Positions 51,487 to 64,000 of a stretch of DNA of 64,000 bases are shown one piece after another (position 1 is the first letter of the stretch; the number at the start of each line of letters is the position of its first letter). The DNA is from Lunularia cruciata. Taxonomy: Eukaryota; Streptophyta; Marchantiopsida; Lunulariales; Lunulariaceae. The stretch is from the NCBI GenBank assembly GCA_948567375.1, contig OX419762.1, positions 5,090,001-5,154,000 on the forward strand, in the 5' to 3' direction. The notes below the pieces were generated by a model. That model was not told the origin of the DNA, did not search any database, and was given only the letters and a program-made list of their open reading frames with translations. A program made the position numbers and the translations under genes.

Positions 51487-54400
51487 TTAGCTAACCATGA
51501 CTAATATAGAACCATCCTTTATATCTATATAAATAATATCTCTTAAGTACTTGTAATACCAAGCTAAATATCACAATACCACACACATGCACAAATGGGT
51601 GTTACATTTACCCCCGGACTAAGTTTTCACTTTGTCCTCAAAGTGAAGGTCTCTCTAACTTCTATGGTACATCTTCAACTTATCATGGTTAATCCTATCA
51701 AAGTGTCTTCTTCCCAACTCCTTGGGATCATAGGTGTAATTGCCCCACACCTTCTCCACTATGAAAGGTCCAAAGTACTTAGGCAAAAACTTCTTTTGCA
51801 CTCTCTTGAATCGAATGGAATCAAACAACATTACCCAATCACCTTCCTTGAAAGTCTCCACCTTCTTCTTGCCTTGCCTCTTGTCATAGCTCTCCTTTTG
51901 TTTCCTTTGGGCTTGCTCCACTTGAACCATAACAACTGCTCTTGCCTCTTCCAACTCCATGAGTTGATCCTTCCTTGACTTCTCTGCATCACCTCCTTGT
52001 GCTTTCTTCAATCTCCTATGAATGCTTTGGAGGTAGGAAGATCAAAGTGAATAGGTAAGGTAGACTCAATACCGTACACCAATTGAAATGGAGAATATCC
52101 GGTGGAAGTCTTCATAGTTGTCCTATACTTGCACAAAACTGCATGAATCCTCTTGTCCCAATGATGTTTAGCCCCCTCCATTTCTGCATCTTTGGCCAAC
52201 ATCATGCACAAGGTCTGATTGGTTCTCTCTGCCAAGCCATTGGAATTTGGCTTATAGGATGTAGTTACTCTATGTGTGATAGAGAAATGTTGTAGCATGG
52301 TTGTAGTTATGCTTCCTGTAAACTCTCCTCCTCTATCAGAAACCAACTCCAAAGGGCATCCAAACCTAGTGATAATGCGTTCATAAAGAAATCTACCCAC
52401 TTCATCTTCATTCTTGTCCCTCAATGGTCTAGCCTCAACCCACTTGGTAAGGTAATCAGTAACTACCACAATGTACCGATTGTTCCTTGGGGTTCTATTG
52501 AGAGGACCTACAAAATCGATTCTCCACTTCTCAAAAGATTCTAGCAATGTAATTGATCTAAGTGGTGGAGTGGATGTAGACTTTCTAGCAAAAGCTTGAC
52601 AAACATGACAAGTTTTGCAATAATCAAGACAATCCTTGAAAATCCCTCTCCAATGGTAACCTGCATCTAGAATCTTGAAGCAGTCACCTTTCATGCAAAG
52701 TGTCCTCCACATACTAAACCTTCATGAAACTCCTTTATGAGTAGGATAGACTCTTCCTTACTCACTGCTCTTCAAAGTAGACCATCTGCTCCTTGGTGAA
52801 AAAGAATATCCTCCACCATTGTGTAAGGTCTAGATCTTGCTGCAAGGGCCTTCCTCTCCCTAGCATGCATCCCTTTTGGATAGTTACCTCTTGTCACAAA
52901 ATCCACAATCTCCTTGTACTCCATTGGAACCTCTTGAGTGACTGAGATTGTCATGAGCTCCTCATTCGGGAAGGAATCATCCACTGGCTCATCTCCATCA
53001 TGATCATAAGCTCTTGATAACAAATCAGCATTTGCATGTTTCTTTCCTGGCCTATCCTCAATGGTGTAGTCATACTCAGACAAGAGTATCATCCAACTTG
53101 CTAGTCTCCCTTCAACATTAGGCTTGTTGAAGATGTACTTCAAAGCCTTGTGATCTAGGACAATGGTGGCTTTCCCTCCAATCAAGTAGTGTCTTAACTT
53201 CTTGAGACCAAAGATCACTGTTAACCCTTCTCTCTCCGTGCCAGAGTAGTTCTTCTCTAATGAAACCATCTATCTACTAGCATAAGCTATTGGATGATCA
53301 TGCCCATCTTGGTCTAATTGACTAAGAGTGCATCCTATAGCTACATTAGAAGCATCAGTGTAGAGGATGAAAGGCTTACTCCAATCAGGTTTAGCAAGAA
53401 TTGGAGCTACAACAAGGGATTGCTTGAGTTCCTCAAAAGCTTTGAGAGCCTCCTTGTCTTCCAAAATCACCATGTAATCTACACCCTTCTTCATATAGAT
53501 GGTCAATGCATAAGCCTTGTTGGAAAATGAGAAGAAGAACCTCCTATAATACCCAACCATCCCCAAGAATTGGTGTAACTTTTTCAAGCTTGAAGGGAAT
53601 GGAAGGTCTGAGATTTTCCTCACCTTCTCAGGATCAAGTGCTATTCCATCCTTTGAGATGATGTGCCCCAAAAGTAGACCTTCTTCACATCCAAAAATGC
53701 ACTTCTTTGGGTTGAGTGATGCATTTGCCTCATCCAAGCGTTGCAAGACTTGATTAGGTGCTCAAAGTGCTCCTCCTTGCTTCCATAGTCACAAAAGTCA
53801 TCAATGAAGTCTCTCACAAATTTCCAAATGAAAGGTTCAAATACCTTGTTCATGAACCGTTGGAATGTTGCAAGAGCATTGCAAAGCCCAAAATGCATGA
53901 CCTTGAAAGCATAAGTTCCCCAAGGTGTGGTGAATGTGGTGAGTTGTTGATGCTCTAGTGCAATCTTGATTTGGTTGTATCCACTATAACCATCTCCAAA
54001 ACTATACCTCTCATGACCTGCAACCTCCTCCAAGATCTCATCAATGAATGGCAATGGGTAGTAGTCCTTCTTGGTAACAACATTGAGCTTCTTGTAATCC
54101 ACACATACCCAAAGCTTGCCATTCTTTTTCTTCACAATGACAATTGGAGACACCCATTCTGAATTCTCCACCTCAAAGATAAATCCAGCCTCCTTGAGCT
54201 TATCAATCTCCTCCTTCACAACCAAAGATATTGGTGGGCTAATGCGACGTTGTTTTTGGCAGATTGGTCTTGCATGCGACTCCACCTCTATCTTGTGCTC
54301 CTCCAAGGTGACTTCCTTCAAATCCTTGTAACTAAAAGCAAACACATGGATGAACTTGCGGAAAATCTCCTCAAATCTCACCTTCTCCTCCTTGGTAACA

Positions 54401-56534
54401 TTTGGGCCATACTTGAGGGTAGATAACCTTCTCTCTACCTCCTTAAGTGTCAATGGTGATTTTTCTGGGTCCTTCAAAACCTCAAGCTTAGGTGCAAAAT
54501 CCATAGCACACAAAGGATACACATCTGAATCAGATTCAGATTCATCCTCCTTCGTGGAAGTCTCTTCCTCCATGCTTGTGTCCACACCTGAAGCTCCTTC
54601 TTCAGAATTTGATTCCCAATAATCAAAAGATGGTGTATCTGAATGTGAAGTGTTGGTGGTGTTAGTCACACGAACTATGACTCTATGGTTTGATGGCCCA
54701 ATCCTCAAGTACCCTTTGTGCCATTGATGAGTTGTGCGTGTTGCTCTCAACCATGGCCTCCCAAGAAGTAAGTCATAGCTTGAATCCTTCAAGACTTGGA
54801 AAGTCATGAGATTTTGAACTCCCATAACTGAAACTACCACCTTATCCATCACTCGTACTGGTCGAACTTGTTGCTCGTTTGCCATGCTCACCACAAATGT
54901 TGAAGGTCTTGAGGGTATCATACCCAACTTCTTCATCAACCTTTCTGACATAGCATTTAGTACTGATCCTCCATCAACCAATGCATCCTTGATGTTGTGA
55001 CCATTCACTCTCACATCAATCTTGGAGGCATATTCACAAGTCTCCCATGGTGCTGGCTTGGAATCCACCACCCCCATTGATATTGGAACTTTTGCCTTCT
55101 TCTTCTTCTTGCTCCTTGTAGAACTCGAACCACCTCTAAGCTCCTTTCTCAAGGTAGAGTTCAAAGCAATCAATTGGCCCACTGTGATGTTAGCCTTGTG
55201 ACTACCAACATCCTCCAACACATTGTAGTTCCATTGTTGCTTTGGAAACAAGAAATACTCCATCCCCAACTTCTTCCTTGGAATATTTGTTGTTGATGGT
55301 GTTTAGGTGCGAGTGCTCCTAGTAGACATAGGAGTATCCTTGCTTGAAGTAAATCCTTGAGAAGAGTGAACATCCTCTGCAAAACAAGCTCTCTTCTTCT
55401 CTTGTGCCAAAAGCTCCAAATTAAGACCCTTGGAGTTTGAGCACTCTCCCTTCTCATACTTGCTCTCAACAACATCTATGGATGCTCTGCCCTTACCTTT
55501 GTTGGGATTAGGAGCCACTTGGGTTTCACTACCTCCCTCTTTCCCTCTATTGGCTCCCTCATAACCCCTTCCTCCATGGTAAGTGGAATTTGGGCAATTC
55601 CTTTGGATATGGCCTCTTCCTCCACAACCAAAACAATTTCTATCATTGAAATTGTTGGCTGGTTGGCCTCCTCTATATGGATAGTTTCCACAACTCCAAG
55701 GCCCTCTCCCTACATTCTGATCCACCTCTCTCTTCTTCTAGAGTTGCACCACATTGATCTTGAGATCCGCCAGTTGTTCTGTGATGGTTTGGAGTGGATC
55801 TTTTGGTGGAGGTGCAAGAACTGGAGCAACTACTACTTGTGGTGCAACCCTTGCCACCAAAGTATCAGAAGTTCCACCATACTTGTAACCTTGAGGAGGA
55901 TGCACAACCTCCTTCACCACCAAATCACTCTCATCTCCTTCCAAACTCTCTTCCATACGAATTGTGATCTTGATAGCTTCAACCTTGGAAGAAGGTTTCT
56001 CATATCTCACCTTGCTTCTAGTTCGTGGTCTCAACCCTCCCACAAAATTCTTGGTGAGCATGGCCCCTATGCCAATCATTGTAGTCTCCACATCATCCCC
56101 GCCCTTCCTCAACACTATGCAAAATCTGGACTCCAACTTTTCCACTCTTTCCATATAGACTCTCACTTTCTCTACATGTCCTTGCTTGAGAAATGTAACC
56201 TCACTCATCAATCTCTCATAATTCTCATTAGGAAGAAAGTTTTCAATGAGTGCTGAAGTCAAAGTCTCCCAAGACTCCTCTTCCCCATTTCTCCTCTCTC
56301 TCTTGTGGTATTCTGACTCATACCATGTAAGTGCTACATCCTCAAAGAAATCTGGTAATAATGATGCCCACTCATTCTTCCTCCTCTCATTTTTTCCTAT
56401 GCAAGCTCTCTTGAAGTCTCTCACAAAGGCCCCTACATCTTCTCCATCCTTGCCAAAGAAAACCGGAAGTTTCCCCATCTTAACCCCTCACTATCTTTCT
56501 TTTCTCTCAATTTTTTTTTTCTCTCACTCTATTA

Positions 56535-56699
56535 CTAATAGAGTATATACATGACTAACACCATCTGAGAATAATCCACTCTAGGGAACACAAAAGGTTC
56601 AGGTTGCTCCAAGATTTCTATAGCAACATCAAATCCTAGAGTGCATATTAATCTAACTCTCATGGATAGTTTATCCATGAGTTGAAAGATTATCTCCAT
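56535..56699 (-). CDS. Leader frame c in element C (54 residues, whole)
   Basis: Same protein as frame c of B at every residue, with two synonymous differences (CTT/CTC and TGT/TGC). It is the only leader frame in C that I read as unchanged. Confidence 0.55.
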   Translation of the reverse strand: MEIIFQLMDKLSMRVRLICTLGFDVAIEILEQPEPFVFPRVDYSQMVLVMYILY

Positions 56700-58028
56700 C
56701 ACTAATCTTGAGGACTAGCTCATGAAGGTGGTAGTATTTCTGTTCTAAGACTCTCTCCAAGATCCTTCACCATAGTCTCCAAAAGTGATTTTACTCCACT
56801 ACACTCATGTCTTTTTGGAAGTCCTTCAACTCCACAAACCTCACACAACTCCTTGGTCTTAGATCTTCTCCATCCCAATCTTGGTGAAGAAGGTCCAACA
56901 TGTAAACCCAAGTCCAGTAAGCCTCTCCTTTCTCTCAATCTCTTGCTCTCAAAGGTCAATGGACATGAACTTGACTTATTTCCCTTCTCTCCACACAAAA
57001 AGCACTTAGACTCACTCTTTCCTCCAAGTGGTGTAGGTTTTTGGATTCTCTCAACACTCTCTTCAAATTCTATTGTAAACTCTCTTTTACTCAAATCCAC
57101 CCCTACAATCACCTCAAACCCTTGAGGAACCTTGCATAATCTCAATTTCCACTCTTGATGACCCTCCATGTTCCCAAGATGAATCTAAACACTCAAACAT
57201 GCTTTTTGTTGATCTCAAACTCCTCATGCATGAGATCTCCACTCTGCAGAATTGACACTTCCTCACAATGTCACTCAAATCTCTCAACCAGTATGTCATA
57301 GTCCTCTGAAACATTTTTAAACTTGATCACAACTCTAAGATATCCCTCACTGCAAAATTTCAGATCTTTTCATCGAGCCATTTGGCCTACACACCTTTCT
57401 ATTCAGCACACAAATTTCAGATTTGGTCTGAAAACCACCCCCTCACTTCAAAAACTCATAACTCCCTGCGCGAGAACGATCTCTCTCTAATTTTTGTGGT
57501 AGCAGGTAGAATACAATGCACTGAATTTTCTTGGAGAGTTTCAGGACAATTAATTGAAAATTGAAGAAATGGCAGACTCTGTACAATTTTCCAGAGAGCA
57601 TGCAGTTGCGGGAGCAGTTTACCCTATCAACTTTCAAAAATTCTAGCCCAGTGCGCATAGTAGCTCTCACAATAATTTCAAGTGTGCTAACTGAAAGATA
57701 ACCCAAGCTTTCATGTGTAGAAATTCCAAGTCCAGATCTCAAACTTGAGATTTTGCCCAAAATCACCTTAATCCCCAAAATCTGCAATCCACCTTACATA
57801 ATCTCTCCAATTCCTCTCATGTGTACAAGATGTAAAAAATCACCTAAAAGACATCATAATGAACTAAAGGGTATACAAATAGATCTTGGTTGTCTAACAT
57901 AAGTTCAGCCCTCTCCTCTCCTAATGTTCTCTCCAAGTGAGCTCTCATAGCCTCTTTCTGCCTAATGTAGAATTGAACGCGGAACATTATCTTGCCTTCT
58001 AGAGAGGTCCCGGCAACGGATCCAAAAA

Positions 58029-58720
58029 TGTGAGCCGGCCTGTCTCTCACTCAGGATGAACCTCTGATGGCTATTATGGTAGCGCACCATGGACTAAGAA
58101 GGCAAGGAATCCTAACTCCATCATACTCCTCCAAGGCTAACACTCCAAGACTCAAGACATTTCTCACTAAAGAACTCAATGAGAGAGAGATAGTTGTAAA
58201 TGAAAGGATGATGAGTACCTCCTCACCCCTTGTTTATATACTTGTGAAATAGTTACATACCAAAGTTACTAATTACCGTAGTAACTCAAGTTACTAGACT
58301 AAAAGTCAAGTAAAGTCAAAAAGTAGAAAGGAATATCCATTCACATGGGCATATTCCCCTAAGCATGTGGTCTTATCTTGACCCAACCACTAAGTCAAGG
58401 ATTCCTTCACATGGGCTATCCTTGGACTAAAGAAGAATCCAAAACAAAAAGGCTTGCGGGCCCAAGAGTTCTCAACTCTTTCCTCACAGCCAAACACCTA
58501 GGAATAAAACCACGTCAACACACTAAAGTCCAAAATAGTGGTGCTCATCTTTTCTACTTCTTCTAAAGTAAGGTCCCCTTTATCTTAGCTATGACCAACT
58601 TTAGCTAACCATGACTAATATAGAACCATCCTTTATCTCTATATAAATGATATCTCTTAAGTACTTGTAATACCAAGCTAAATATCACAATACCACACAC
58701 ATGCACAAATGGGTGTTACA
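58029..58720 (-). repeat. 5' LTR of element C
   Basis: 692 bp, reverse orientation, complete TG..CA ends. Its outer end abuts gag sequence of D at 58,721 directly, which marks the insertion point. Confidence 0.93.
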
Positions 58721-61700
58721 GCACTTACATGGTATGAGTCAGAATACCAAAAGAGAGAGAGGAGAGATGAGGGAGAGGAGTCTTGGGAGACTTTGACTTC
58801 AACACTCATTGAAAACTTTCTTCCTGATGAGAATTATGAGAGAGTGATGAGTGAGGTTACATTTCTCAAGCAAGGAGATGGAAAGAAAGTGAGAGTCTAT
58901 ATGGAAAGAGTAGAAAAGTTAGAGTCCAGATTTCGCATAGTGTTGAGGAAGGGCGGGGATGATGTGGAGACTACAATGATTGGCATAGGGGACATGCTCA
59001 CCAAGAATTTTGTATGAGAGTTGAGACCACAAATTAGAAGCAAGGTGAGATATGAGAAACCTTCTTCCAAGGTTGAAGCTATCAAGATCACAATTCGTAT
59101 GGAAGAGAGTTTGGAAGGAGATGAGAGTGATTTGGTGGTGAAGGAGGTTGTGCATCCTCCTCAAGGTTACAAGTATGGTGGAACTTCTGATACTTTGGTG
59201 GCAAGGGTTGCATCACAAGTAGTAGTTGCTCCAGTTCTTGCACCTCCACCAAAAGATCCACTCCAAACCATCACAGAACAACTGGCGGATCTCAAGATCA
59301 ATGTGGTGCAACTATGGAAGAAGAGAGAGGTGGATCAGAATGTAGGGAGAGGGCCTAGGAGTTGTGGAAACTATCTATATAGAGGAGGCCAACCAGCCAA
59401 CAATTTCAATGATAGAAATTGTTTTGGTTGTGGAGGAAGAGGCCATATCCAAAGGAATTGCCCAAATTCCACTTACCATGGAGGAAGGGGTTATGAGGGA
59501 GCCAATAGCGGGAAAGAGGGAGGTAGTGAAACCCAAGTGGCTCCTAATCCCAACAAAGGTAAGGAGATATCATCCATGGATGTGGTTGAGAGCAAGTATG
59601 AGAAGGGAGAGTGCTCAAACTCCAAGGGTCTTAATTTGGAGCTTTTGGCACAAGAGAAGAAGAGAGCTTGTTTTGCAGAGGATGTTCACTCTTCTCAAGG
59701 ATTCACTCCAAGCAAGGATACTCCTATGTCTATTAGGAGTACTCGCACCTCAACACCATCAATAACAAAGACTCCAAGGAAGAAGTTGGGGATGAAGGAC
59801 TTCTTGATCTCAAAGCAACAATGGAACTACAATGTGTTGGAGGATGTTGGTAGTCACAAGGCTAACATCACAGTGGGCCAATTAATTGATTTGAACCCTA
59901 CCTTGAGAAAGGAGCTTAGAGGTGGTTTGAGTTCTACAAGGAGCAAGAGGAAGAAGAAGGCAAAAGTTCCAGTATCAATGGGGGTGGTGGATGCCAAGCC
60001 AACACCATGGGAGACTTGTGAATATGCCTCCAAGATTGATGTGAGAGTGAATGGTCACAACATCAAGGATGCATTGGTTGATGGAGGATCAGTACTAAAT
60101 GCCATGTCAGAAAGGTTGATGAAGAAGTTGGGTATGATACCCTCAAGACCTTCAACATTTGTGGTGAGCATGGCAAACGAGCAACAAGTTCGACCAGTAG
60201 AGGTGATGGATAAAGTGGTAGTTTCAATTATGGGAGTTCAAAATCTCATGACTTTCCAAGTCTTGAAGGATTCAAGCTATGACTTACTTCTTGGGAGGCC
60301 ATGGTTGGGAGCAGCACGCACAACTGATCAATGGCACAAAGGGTACTTGAGGATTGGGCCATCAAACCATAGAGTCACAGTTCTTGAGACTAACACCACC
60401 AACACTTCACATTCAGATACACCATCTTTTGATTATTGGGAATCAGATTCTGAAGAAGGAGCTTCAGGTGTGGACACAAGCATGGAAGAGGAGACTTCCT
60501 TGGAGGAGGATGAATACACATCTGAATCTGATTCAGATGTGTATCCTTTGTGTGCTATGGATTTTGCACCTAAGATTGAGGTTTTGAAGGACCCAGACAA
60601 ATCACCATTGACACTTGAGGAGGTAGAGAGAAGGTTATCTACCCTCAAGTATGGCCCAAATGTTACCAAGGAGGAGAAGGTGAGATTTGAGGAGATTTTC
60701 TGCAAGTTCATCCATGTGTTTGCTTTTAGTTACAAGGATTTGAAGGAAGTCACCTTGGAGGAGCACAAGATAGAGGTGGAGTCGCATGCAAGACCAATCC
60801 ACCAAAAACAACATTGCATTAGCCCACCAATATCTTTGGTTGTGAAGGAGGAGATTGATAAGCTCAAGGAGGCTGGATTTATCTTGAAGGTAGAGAATTC
60901 AAAATGGGTGTCTCCAATTGTCATTGTGAAGAAAAAGAATGGCAAGCTTTGGGTATGTGTGGATTAAAGAAGCTCAATGCTGTTACCAAGAAGGACTACT
61001 ACCCATTGCCATTCATTGATGAGATCTTGGAGGAGGTTGCAGGTCATGAGAGGTATAGTTTTGGAGATGGTTATAGTGGATACAACCAAATCAAGATTGC
61101 ACTAGAGCATCAACAACTCACCACATTCACCACACCTTGGGGAACTTACGCTTTCAAGGTCATGCATTTTGGGCTTTGCAATGCTCTAGCCACATTCCAA
61201 CGGTTCATGAACAAGGTATTTGAACCTTTCATTTGGAAATTTGTGAGAGACTTCATTGATGACTTTTGTGTCTATGGAAGCAAGGAGGAGCACTTTGAGC
61301 ACCTAATCAAGTCTTGCAACGCTTGGATGAGGCAAATGCATCACTCAACCCAAAGAAGTGCATTTTTGGATGTGAAGAAGGTCTACTTTTGGGGCACATC
61401 ATCTCAAAGGATGGAATAGCACTTGATCCTGAGAAGGTGAGGAAAATCTTAGACCTTCCATTCCCTTCAAGCTTGACAAAGTCACGCCAATTCTCGGGGA
61501 TGGTTGGATACTATAGGAGGTTCATCTTCTCATTTTCCAACAAGGCTTATGCATTGACCATCTATATGAAGAAGGGTGTAGATTACATGGTGATTTCGGA
61601 GGACAAGGAGGCTCTCAAAGCTTTTGAGGAGCTCAAGCAATCCCTTGTTGTAGCTCCAATTCTTGCTAAACTTGATTGGAGTAAGCCTTGCATCCTCTAC

Positions 61701-63456
61701 ACTGATGCTTCTAATGTAGCTATAGGATGCACTCTTAGTCAATTAGACCAAGATGGGCATGATCATCCAATAGCTTATGCTAGTAGGCAGATGGTTTCAG
61801 CAGAGAAGAACTACTTTGTCATAGAGAGAGAAGGGTTAATAGTGATCTTTGGTCTCAAGAAGTTAAGACACTACTTGATTGGAGGGAAAGCCACCATTGT
61901 CCTAGATCACAAGGCTTTGAAGTACATCTTCAACAAGCCTAATGTTGAAGGGAGACTAGCAAGTTGGATGATACTCTTGTCTGAGTATGACTACACCATT
62001 GAGGATAGGCCAGGAAAGAAACATGCAAATGCTGATTTGTTATCAAGAGCCTATGATCATGATGGAGATGAGCCAGTGGATGATTCTTTCCCGGATGAGG
62101 AGCTCATGACAATCTCAGTCACTCAAGAGGTTCCAATGGAGTACAAGGAGATTGTGGATTTTGTGACAAGAGGTAACTATCCAAAAGGGATGCATGCTAG
62201 GGAGAGGAAGGCCCTTGCAGCAAGATCTAGACCTTACACAATGGTGGAAGATATTCTTTTTCACCAAGGAGTAGATGGTCTACTTCGAAGAGTAGTGAGT
62301 AAGGAAGAGTCTATCCTACTCATAAAGGAGTTTCATGAAGGTTTAGTATGTGGAGGACACTTTTTGTAGGAAAGGTGACTGCTTCAAGATTCTTGATGCA
62401 GGTTACCATTGGAGAGGGATTTTCAAGGATTGTCTTGATTATTGCAAAACTTGTCATGTTTGTCAAGCTTTTGCTAGAAAGTCTACATCCACTCCACCAC
62501 TTAGATCAATTCCATTGCTAGGACCTTTTGAGAAGTGGGGAATTGATTTTGTAGGTCCTCTCAATAGAACCCTAAGGAACAATCGGTACATTATGGTAGT
62601 TACTGATTACCTTACCAAGTGGGTTGAGGCTAGACCATTGAGGGACAAGAATGAAGATGAAGTGGGTAGATTTCTTTATGAACGCATTATCACTAGGTTT
62701 GGATGCCCTTTGGAGTTGGTTTCTGATAGAGGAGGAGAGTTTATAGGAAGCAGAACTACATCCATGCTACGACATTTCTCTATCACACATAGAGTAACTA
62801 CATCCTATAAGCCAAATTCCAATGGCTTGGCAGAGAGAACCAATCAGACCTTGTGCATGATGTTGGCCAAAGATGCAGAAATGGAGGAGGCTAAACATCA
62901 TTGGGACAAGAGGATTCATGCTGTTTTGTGGGAGTATAGGATAACCATGAAGACTTCCACCGGATATTCTCCATTTCAATTGGTGTATGGTATTGAGTCT
63001 ACCTTACCTATTCACTTTGATCTTCCTACCTTCCAAAGCATTCATAGGAGATTGAAGAAAGCACAAGGAGGTGATGCAGAGAAGTCAAGGAAGGATCAAC
63101 TCATAGAGTTGGAGGAGGCAAGAGCAGTTGCTATGGTTTGAGTGGAGCAAGCCCAAAGGAAACAAAAGGAGAGCTATGACAAGACGCAAGGCAAGAAGAA
63201 GATGGAGACTTTCAAGGAAGGTGATTGGGTAATGTTGTTTGATTCCATTCGATTCAAGAGAATGCAAAAGAAGTTTTTGCCTAAGTACTTTGGACCTTTC
63301 ATAGTGGAGAAGGTGTGGGGCAATTACACCTATGATCTCAAGGAGTTGGGAGTAAGACACTTTGATGGGATTAAGCATGATAAGTTGAAGATGTACCATA
63401 GAAGGTAGAGAGACCTTCACTTTGAGGACAAAGTGAAAACTTAGTCCGGGGGTAAA
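58721..63456 (+). mobile_element. Element D, right part: gag-pol (fossil)
   Basis: Starts within gag (LTWYESEYQ block) flush against the C LTR and runs through knuckle, protease, reverse transcriptase, RNase H, integrase and the GPF/Y block in B order. Closely similar to B throughout but broken about five times. Confidence 0.88.
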
Positions 63457-64000
63457 TGTAACACCCATTTGTGCATGTGTGTGGTATTGTGATATTTAGC
63501 TTGGTATTACAAGTACTTAAGAGATATTATTTATATAGAGATAAAGGATGGTTCTATATTAGTCATGGTTAGCTAAAGTTAGTCATAGCTAAGATAGAGG
63601 GGACCTTACTTTAGAGGAAGTAGAAAAGATGAGCACCACTATTTTGGACTTTAGTGTGTTGACGTGGTTTTATTCCTAGGTGTTTGGCTGTGAAGAAAGA
63701 GTTGAGAACTCTTGGGCCCGCAAGCCTTTTTGTTTTGGATTCTTCTTTAGTCCAAGGATAGCCCATGTGAAGGAATCCTTGACTTAGTGGTTGGATCAAG
63801 ATAAGACCACATGCTTAGGGGAATATGCCCATGTGAATGGATATTCCTTTCTACTTTTTGACTTTACTTGACTTTTAGTCTAGTAACTTGAGTTACTACG
63901 GTAATTAGTAACTTTGGTACGTAACTATTTCACAAGTATATAAACAAGGGATGAGGAGGTACTCATCATCCTTTCATTTGCAACTATCTCTCTCTCATTG
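63457..64000 (+). repeat. 3' LTR of element D, cut by window edge
   Basis: First 544 of an expected 692 bp. It differs from 50418-51109 at about 6 of the first 400 positions by eye, so D is older than B but still recent. Confidence 0.9.

Larger units (their letters stand above)
51487..58720 (-). mobile_element. Element C: Ty3/Gypsy copy of the B family, minus strand, nested in D
   Basis: Full 5' LTR at 58029-58720 (692 bp, minus). Leader with frame a (57844-57987), remains of frame b (56720-57169) and whole frame c (56535-56699). Gag-pol remains at 51655-56478, with roughly half a dozen breaks. The 3' LTR is reduced to its first 120 bp (51487-51606). Its LTR shares subfamily markers with D rather than B. 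Young to moderate age, broken. Confidence 0.88.

Noticed and set aside
51595-51978. 127-codon frame seen at the end of every B-family copy on the opposite strand
   Set aside because: Antisense to the end of pol. Conserved only because the pol sequence is conserved.
55519-56256. 245-codon plus-strand frame
   Set aside because: Antisense shadow of the gag region of element C; the same shadow frames appear opposite B and D.

Overview
The window comes from a streptophyte nuclear genome: a land plant or charophyte-type alga. The evidence is intron-rich genes with GT..AG splicing, a plastid-targeted short-chain dehydrogenase-like protein and an STT3A whose closest remembered relatives are plant proteins, and several Ty3/Gypsy and Copia retroelements. 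A non-seed plant or charophyte is my guess, partly because one retroelement fossil carries a cytosine methyltransferase domain of a kind published for charophyte elements. The species cannot be read from the window.

Layout. (1) 1-15.4 kb is a gene island with two host genes on the minus strand. The first is a chloroplast NAD(P)-binding Rossmann protein like Arabidopsis At2g37660, with seven exons seen and the 3' end off the left edge. The second is a complete 22-exon STT3A, the catalytic subunit of the ER oligosaccharyltransferase, predicted at 787 residues. Every splice junction was placed by hand and keeps frame. (2) 15.4-29.6 kb is AT-rich, CG-poor sequence with no gene I recognise, holding degenerate tandem repeats, palindromes and a Copia reverse transcriptase remnant. 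(3) 29.8-34.07 kb is an old minus-strand Ty3/Gypsy fossil (here Z). (4) From 34.07 kb to beyond the right edge is a nest of four Ty3/Gypsy insertions. Old plus-strand element A is split by young element B (40,608-48,445), then by element D (from 50,418), which is itself split by minus-strand element C (51,487-58,720). B, C and D are one family with 692-bp LTRs. B looks whole: its LTRs differ at about one site and it has a 1608-codon gag-pol frame.

Most notable observations. Element A carries, between its protease and reverse transcriptase regions, a recognisable C5 cytosine-methyltransferase domain (motifs I, IV, VI, VIII and IX/X). The B/C/D family carries, between the 5' LTR and gag, three extra small reading frames: a CCHC zinc-knuckle protein flanked by two short proteins that align with each other without gaps over 43 residues. 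C and D lie head to head and form a natural inverted repeat with arms of about 4.7 kb.

The two host genes have no evident functional link. The retroelement half is an insertion sink in which each newcomer landed in an older element.
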